From Prototheca cutis (Eukaryota; Chlorophyta; Trebouxiophyceae; Chlorellales; Chlorellaceae), in contig BCIH01000005.1 in NCBI GenBank assembly GCA_002897115.2, positions 436,009 to 500,008 of the forward strand: 64,000 nucleotides of DNA, given 5' to 3'. Positions 59,172 to 64,000 of this stretch are shown piece after piece. A program made the position numbers and the translations under genes. How positions within the stretch are numbered: the stretch's first letter is position 1; each line of letters begins with the position of its first letter. The notes below the pieces were generated by a model. It saw nothing but the letters and a program-made list of their open reading frames with translations. It was not told where the DNA came from and ran no database searches.

Positions 59172-59413
59172 GGCAATGCCCAGTAACTTCGTTGCTCGGT
59201 AACCTCGTGTGGCGCCTCCTCTCCCCGGTGGAGAGCGGGCGCCGTTGTGGGGTGCGCCCCAGTTTGCCTGGAATCGTACCCCACCCCATTAATCCTCGTT
59301 GGATTTTACATACGGAATCGTCGGCATGACTAACCGACCACCGTGAAAACAGGCCCGCTGCTCATGCAGAGCCAGACAAGCAGCGCGAGGCATCTGAGAG
59401 CGACTGTGACACC

Positions 59414-61323
59414 ATGCCAGGCATGGTCATCGAGCCTGAGGGGTGGCATTCCCCTCGAGCTCCTCCGGCAATGACTTCGGCCGGGCCTGGGTCTGCTCGG
59501 GCCCAGCCCGAGAATGTCGGCATCCTGGCCGCCGAGGTCTACTTCCCTTCCACATACGTATGTAATCGATGCCATCGGTTGAATCGGGCAGTGCACTGCA
59601 TGTTTGCAGGGCGTGCACAGTAACAGCCGTTTCGGGCCTGTCGGGGCCGGACGACGTGGCAACCCCCGACGTGGCATCGCCGGTAACCCCCCTTCCGCTT
59701 CCTTTCGCCTGCACAGGTTCGCCAAGAGGATTTGGAGAGGCACGATGGCGTGCCCACGGGCAAGTACAGCATCGGCCTGGGCCAGGTGCGCGGGGGGGGG
59801 GGACTTGTATTGGGCCGGACCTTGGATGAGGGGTTGCTGGCCCAGGTGGGGTTGCCGGCAAGGCAAGGGCCATGACGCTCGGGGTGTGAGTCTGGCTAGC
59901 TCGTCCCTCTTAACATGATGCATTCTGACCACCTTGTGTGACGGAGCGTCTTCCCTGTCCAACCCCAGACTCCTGCTCACGCCACCCACGAAACAATGTG
60001 CAGCAAGGGCTGTCGTTCTGCGGCGACCGCGAGGACTCCGTGAGCATGGCGCTGACGGTGTTTTCGCAGCTGCTGGAGCGTCACGGCGTTTCGCCCCTGG
60101 AGATTGGGCACCTGCAGTGCGGCACGGAGTCGAGTGTGGACGCCAGCAAGTCGATCAAGACGTTCCTGATGCCCATATTAGAGGCAGCGGGCAATACCGA
60201 CGTGGAGGGCGTGGACTGCGTCCAGGCATGTTATGGCGGCACCGCCGCCTTGCTGGCAGCGGCAGCGTGGGTGGAGTCGCGCGCGTGGGACGGCCGCCTG
60301 GCTGTCGTGGTGTGCTCGGACATCGCGCTCTACGCCCCCGGCCCCGCTCGGCCTACCAGCGGGGCGGGCTCAGTGGCGCTGCTCGTCGGTCCCGACGCGC
60401 CGCTGGCCCTGGACCGGGGTCTGCAGGCCACGCACATGACCAGTGCGTACGATTTTTACAAGCCCTTTGGCCTGGGGTACCCGGCGGTGGACGGGCCGCT
60501 GTCTGTGTACTGTTACCTGCATTCGCTCGACGTGTGCTGGGAGCGATACGCCGAGCGCTACGAGCGGGTGCTGGCCCGGCCGTGCCTGCTCTCCGACATC
60601 GACCACATCCTCTTCCACGCGCCGTACAACAAGCTCGTGCAAAAGGCCTTTGCGCGGCTGTGGTACCTCGACGGCTGCCGCAGTGGGGCCCTGGACGGTG
60701 CCCTGCAAGGTGCCGCACTCTTGTTGGGCGGCGAATCTGTTGGTCCTGCAGCAGCGACGGCGACGGCAGATGGGGATCACGGCCCCAATGGCGCGACCAC
60801 CAAGACCTCCGTACCAGCCCACCCGTACCCGCCGACGGAGATGCCCAAGGGCTTGGAAAAATGGCTGCTCAACACGACGTTCCAGGAGTATGACGCCAAG
60901 GTCCGGCCGACGACGTGCGTGCAGAGGCAGTGCGGCAACATGTACGCGGCGTCAGTGTGGTCTGGCGTGGCGCAGCTGATCGAGACGCAGGGGGTGGCCC
61001 TGGTGGGCCGTCGTGTGCTGGTGTACTCTTACGGCTCCGGCATTTCCTCGTCCTTGCTGAGTTTTACGGGGCGCGAACCCACGACCCAGCAGCGCTTTAC
61101 GCTGGCCGGTCTGCATGCCAAGTCAGACCTGTCGGTCCGTCTGGCCTGCCGGCCACCGCGGCCGCCGACCGAGTTCCTGGCCGCCGTCGCCCGCGGCGAG
61201 GCCCAGCGCGGCGCCGCAGGGTACCGTACCAGCTGGCCTGAAGCCGGCGACTTGTTCCCGGGGACGTACTACCTCCATGAGGTCGATGACCGGTACCGAC
61301 GGTACTACCTTCGTCGCGACTAG
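59414..61323 (+). CDS. HMGS: HMG-CoA synthase
   Basis: Exons are 59414-59557, 59717-59785 and 60004-61323, all phase 0, giving 510 aa; an in-frame Met at 59471 is an alternative start. Family features in order: VGILAAEVYFPSTY, GKYSIGLGQ, LQCGTESSVDASKSIKTFLM (catalytic Glu), NTDVEGVDCVQACYGGTAAL (acetylated Cys), WVESRAWDGR, ALYAPGPARPTSGAGSVALL, DFYKPFGLGYPAVDG, ILFHAPYNKLVQKAFARL (catalytic His) and VLVYSYGSGISSSLLSF. It condenses acetyl-CoA with acetoacetyl-CoA in the cytosolic mevalonate pathway. A roughly 50-residue Ala/Gly/Pro insert precedes TEMPKGLEKW. All catalytic residues are present. AATAAA follows about 10 bases after the stop. Confidence 0.95.
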
Positions 61324-62243
61324 AAGAAGAAAATAAAGAAGCGGGACGTGCAGTGTGCCCCCCCCAACCACCACACACACACACAGCCCCCTAGGGTGCT
61401 GGAATTTTGAACCATGCGGGGCGGTGTGCCCTGCGCTGCTGTCGCGATGTGTCATCACTGAAGGACACAGGCATGCTCGCTCCCCCAAATGCGTCTCATT
61501 TGGTGCCCACTCACACCACGAACAGCCCCGCGGCTGCCACGCCCATTGGGGACGTCATTTGCGTTGGAGTCGAGACGGGCCGATTTTGCNCCCCGCCGGG
61601 CCCCGCCTGTGCTCCCATGAGCATATACCCTGCCATTTTCCCATTCGGCGTGGCTACTGGTGGTGGTTGGCACCATGCGCCGGCGATCATCCCTGTGGTT
61701 GGTGCATGCATGCATGCACGGCCCCGGGAACAGACCGGTCGAGCTAGGTGGCCCCACTGCCAGAGCTGGCGGATGTCAATCCGACCTGGCATTTTCTCTC
61801 TGGCCCACCACCGAAGCCAGCCCATCGCTTTCCTTGTGTTGTAGCCATGCTGGGTACATGGTCCTAGTCTTTTTCGTTGTCAACCCCTGTTCAGGGGAAT
61901 GGGGCCCCCTCCCCCTTCTCCCCAACACAAGAAAGAGCCACTAATGAGATTCCGTTGTCAGACCTTGCCTTGCACAATGTCTTTGTCGTAGCGTGCACTA
62001 GACTGAGTGTTGTACAATTGAAATGCGAACAAGTCCCTGGTTTGGAGCAGCGCAAAGTGTGCGCGGCTGGCACGGCATCGCATCAGATTGATTGCCGGGG
62101 AAAGGGCTTGGCGGCCGGAGACACGGTATGAGCATGGCATCGCTTCATTTGCAAGTGTTGCATCGCTCGACGGGCAGGATCTGATTTGGTTTCTGGTTCC
62201 CAACACGACACAGTTTCAATGTGGCAATGGGTGCATGCGGCGT
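61324..62243. other. Spacer between convergent HMGS and SulP genes
   Basis: About 920 bases with one N (61590). No gene or RNA is recognised. Confidence 0.5.
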
Positions 62244-63805
62244 TCATGCGACCTTGTCAAGGACCTCGTACGCGTGCGAGGCGGAGAGCGCGATGGCTCG
62301 CAGGGCAATCTCTTGCAGGAGGACGACGGTGTCTGGACTCTCATCTCTCAACCGAAGCAGCGTCTTGCGGGGCAGCGCCCAGACGATGGCGGGCCCCAGA
62401 GCATGTGCACTGAACGTCCGCTGCCGGTCTCCAAAAAACTCCAGTTCCCCTACCATCGCCCCAGGCTCATGTGTGAACGGCCTGTTGGGCATGGGAGTCG
62501 GGCTTGGCAAAGAGCATCTTTGTTGTTTTTGGGCATTCCTGGGAAAAGGCACACCCCGTGCCCTGCCTGCGGACAACAATAACCAATAAACCTAGAAACG
62601 GGTGCACCTGGAAACGGGTTCGGGTGCTGGCTTGCCGTCCATGGTGGTCACCTGCTCCGGCGTGATGACGGCTGCGACGATGCCGGCCTTGACAATGTAA
62701 AAGGCGTCAGGGAAGTCACCCACATTGAACAGATCCTCTCCAGCCCTGTTGCAGTGTGGGTGCCAGGCAGAACACAAGTGTTGTGCGGGTATGTGGTGCC
62801 ACCGCTGCCTGGGTCGCCAGTTCTTGGGGCCCCCCCCTTCATCAGCACAGCACCACCTCCTCCACACTCCCACAACTGCACATACCGAAGGCGGCGGGTT
62901 TCGACGAGCGCGTGCAGCACGGCGGCGGCGGTCTCGCATCGCGCCGCAAAGGCTTCGGCCTCCGGCGAGCCGACGGACGCCGCCGAGTGCGCGAGCAGGG
63001 CTTCCACGAGCGTGACGGAGCGTCTCCTGGGCCGGCAGACCCCCTTCCATACTGCGACATCCAGAAACCGCTCCTCGCAAAAGTGCAGGCCCATCTCCAA
63101 GGACTCAAACCAGTGGCACACGTCGGCCGGGTGTCCACCAGTGCCGGCCTGGGAGCCCTCCGACTCCGCCTGCTGCGTGGGTCCTTGCAGGATGAGGCCC
63201 TGCGAGGCCAGCAGGCCCATGACCTGCGGCACCTCGGGCGGCAGGTGCGCGATGACCAGCTGGACACCCATGCGCTCCAGCCGCATGCGCAGGCCCACAA
63301 ACGTGCGTGCCGCGGTCGCGTCCATGCCCTGAACCCGTTTGAAACTCAAGATGAGGAACAGGGGGGCCGCGTCCAGCGCTGCACGCACGCGACCCTGGTC
63401 GCAGCGTGGGGACAGCAGCGGCTCCAGCTCGGTCGAGGAGCCGGTGCCGCCGGCGTCGGCCGCCTGGGCCACGAGCTCCTTTGCAACGTCCAGCACCTGC
63501 GACGACACCGCGACCGACGAGCCGAAGAACAGGTACCCCTGCAGCGTGCACGCGCGCACGCGGCGGGAGAAGAGCTCCAGCACGCGGCGGTGCGCCCAGG
63601 GTCGCTCCGAACCCGACCGACTCGGCACCACGCTGAACGTGTGCATCACCACTCGCGCATAACTGTAGGCAAAGTGTGCGGTGGCGATGGCGATGCCCGC
63701 AGCGATGCCTGCCTCCAGGCCCCACACCGTGATGGCCACAAATGTGGCAATCAGCATTGCATACTCCGTCTTAGTCACACGCTTGTACGCGATAAACACC
63801 CAGTC
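62244..63805 (-). CDS. SulP/SLC26 transporter C-terminal part: STAS and cyclic-nucleotide-binding-like domains (continues beyond window)
   Basis: Minus-strand exons are 63805-62886, 62745-62608 and 62481-62244, in phase. Upstream exons must lie near or beyond the right edge; no exon is assigned in 63806-64000. The visible part starts DWVFIAYKRVTKTEYAMLI and has the last membrane helices (ITVWGLEAGIAAGIAIATAH). A STAS domain follows (LFLILSFKRVQGMDATAART, MGVQLVIAHLP). After that comes a cNMP-binding-like fold (GEDLFNVGDFPDAFYIVKAG, GAMVGELEFFGDRQRTFSAH). This three-part layout occurs in sulfate/anion transporters of algae, fungi and bacteria. The anion carried is unknown. Whether cyclic nucleotides bind is uncertain, because the phosphate-binding cassette is weak. 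Confidence 0.88.
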
Positions 63806-64000
63806 CTGCAAGGTATATTTTTGGTGTGTGTGTGTGTGGGTGTGTGTGTGTGTGTGGGTGGGTGGTGTGTGTGGGAAGGGGGGGCAGCAGCAGCCGCCGT
63901 TCATGTGAGCATCGCAACCCCAGTGGCAATCCGGTGTACGCATCATCGTTCCTCAGCCATGCCCTTTGCAGTCACATTCGAGACGCGTGCTGCTGCGCTT

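Overview
The window is nuclear DNA of a eukaryote in the green lineage with a compact, GC-rich, intron-rich genome. Genes lie about 3 kb apart on both strands. Introns are mostly 70-300 nt with GT-AG ends, coding sequence is rich in Ala, Gly, Pro and Gln, and several assembly gaps (N) sit beside C/G homopolymers. Plant-type family architectures point to a unicellular green alga: a kinase-HIT-zinc-finger aprataxin, an F-box protein like At4g00755, a VTC2-type GDP-L-galactose phosphorylase, a complex I gamma carbonic anhydrase, an organellar RNase M5-like protein and an At5g14970-like protein. TGTAA, the usual chlorophyte polyadenylation signal, follows some genes (ubiquitin-like, VTC2, golgin, gamma-CA) and AATAAA follows others (bromodomain, HMG-CoA synthase). 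Species is not determined. Gene models were built by hand from splice sites, reading-frame continuity across exons and family resemblance. Layout: 1-1.3 kb, left-truncated unknown gene, its broken tandem copy and a repeat fragment. 1.4-7.3 kb (+), ZCCHC8-like RNA-surveillance protein and a bromodomain protein. 7.5-11 kb (-), spastin and a secreted acidic protein. 11.2-11.8 kb, interspersed repeat. 12.3-18.9 kb (+), aprataxin, mitochondrial NUDT14-like Nudix hydrolase, tandem ubiquitin-like protein. 19.2-22.7 kb (-), TCF25/RQC1. 23-30.5 kb (+), F-box protein, cyclin-like protein, IMP2-like protein. 31.8-44 kb (-), WEE1-like kinase, tail-anchored golgin, gamma-CA, ATG18/WIPI. 44.3-45.3 kb (+), RNase M5-like. 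45.7-49 kb (-), APP1-like phosphatase. 50-56.2 kb (+), AAMP, VTC2, At5g14970-like protein. 56.2-59.3 kb, gene-poor stretch with two Fanzor/TnpB-like C-terminal remnants. 59.4-61.3 kb (+), HMG-CoA synthase. 62.2 kb to the right edge (-), SulP-STAS-cNMP transporter. The genes are mostly housekeeping: RNA and ribosome quality control (ZCCHC8, TCF25, RNase M5), DNA repair and cell cycle (aprataxin, WEE1, cyclin-like), membrane traffic and autophagy (golgin, ATG18, APP1), and metabolism (ascorbate, mevalonate entry step, complex I gamma-CA). No operons are expected. The most unusual items are the two Fanzor-like remnants, a lysine-free ubiquitin-like domain ending in LRGG inside a tandem fusion, an IMP2-like protease without its catalytic dyad, a gamma-CA missing one zinc ligand, and HMG-CoA synthase in a genome that otherwise looks chlorophyte.
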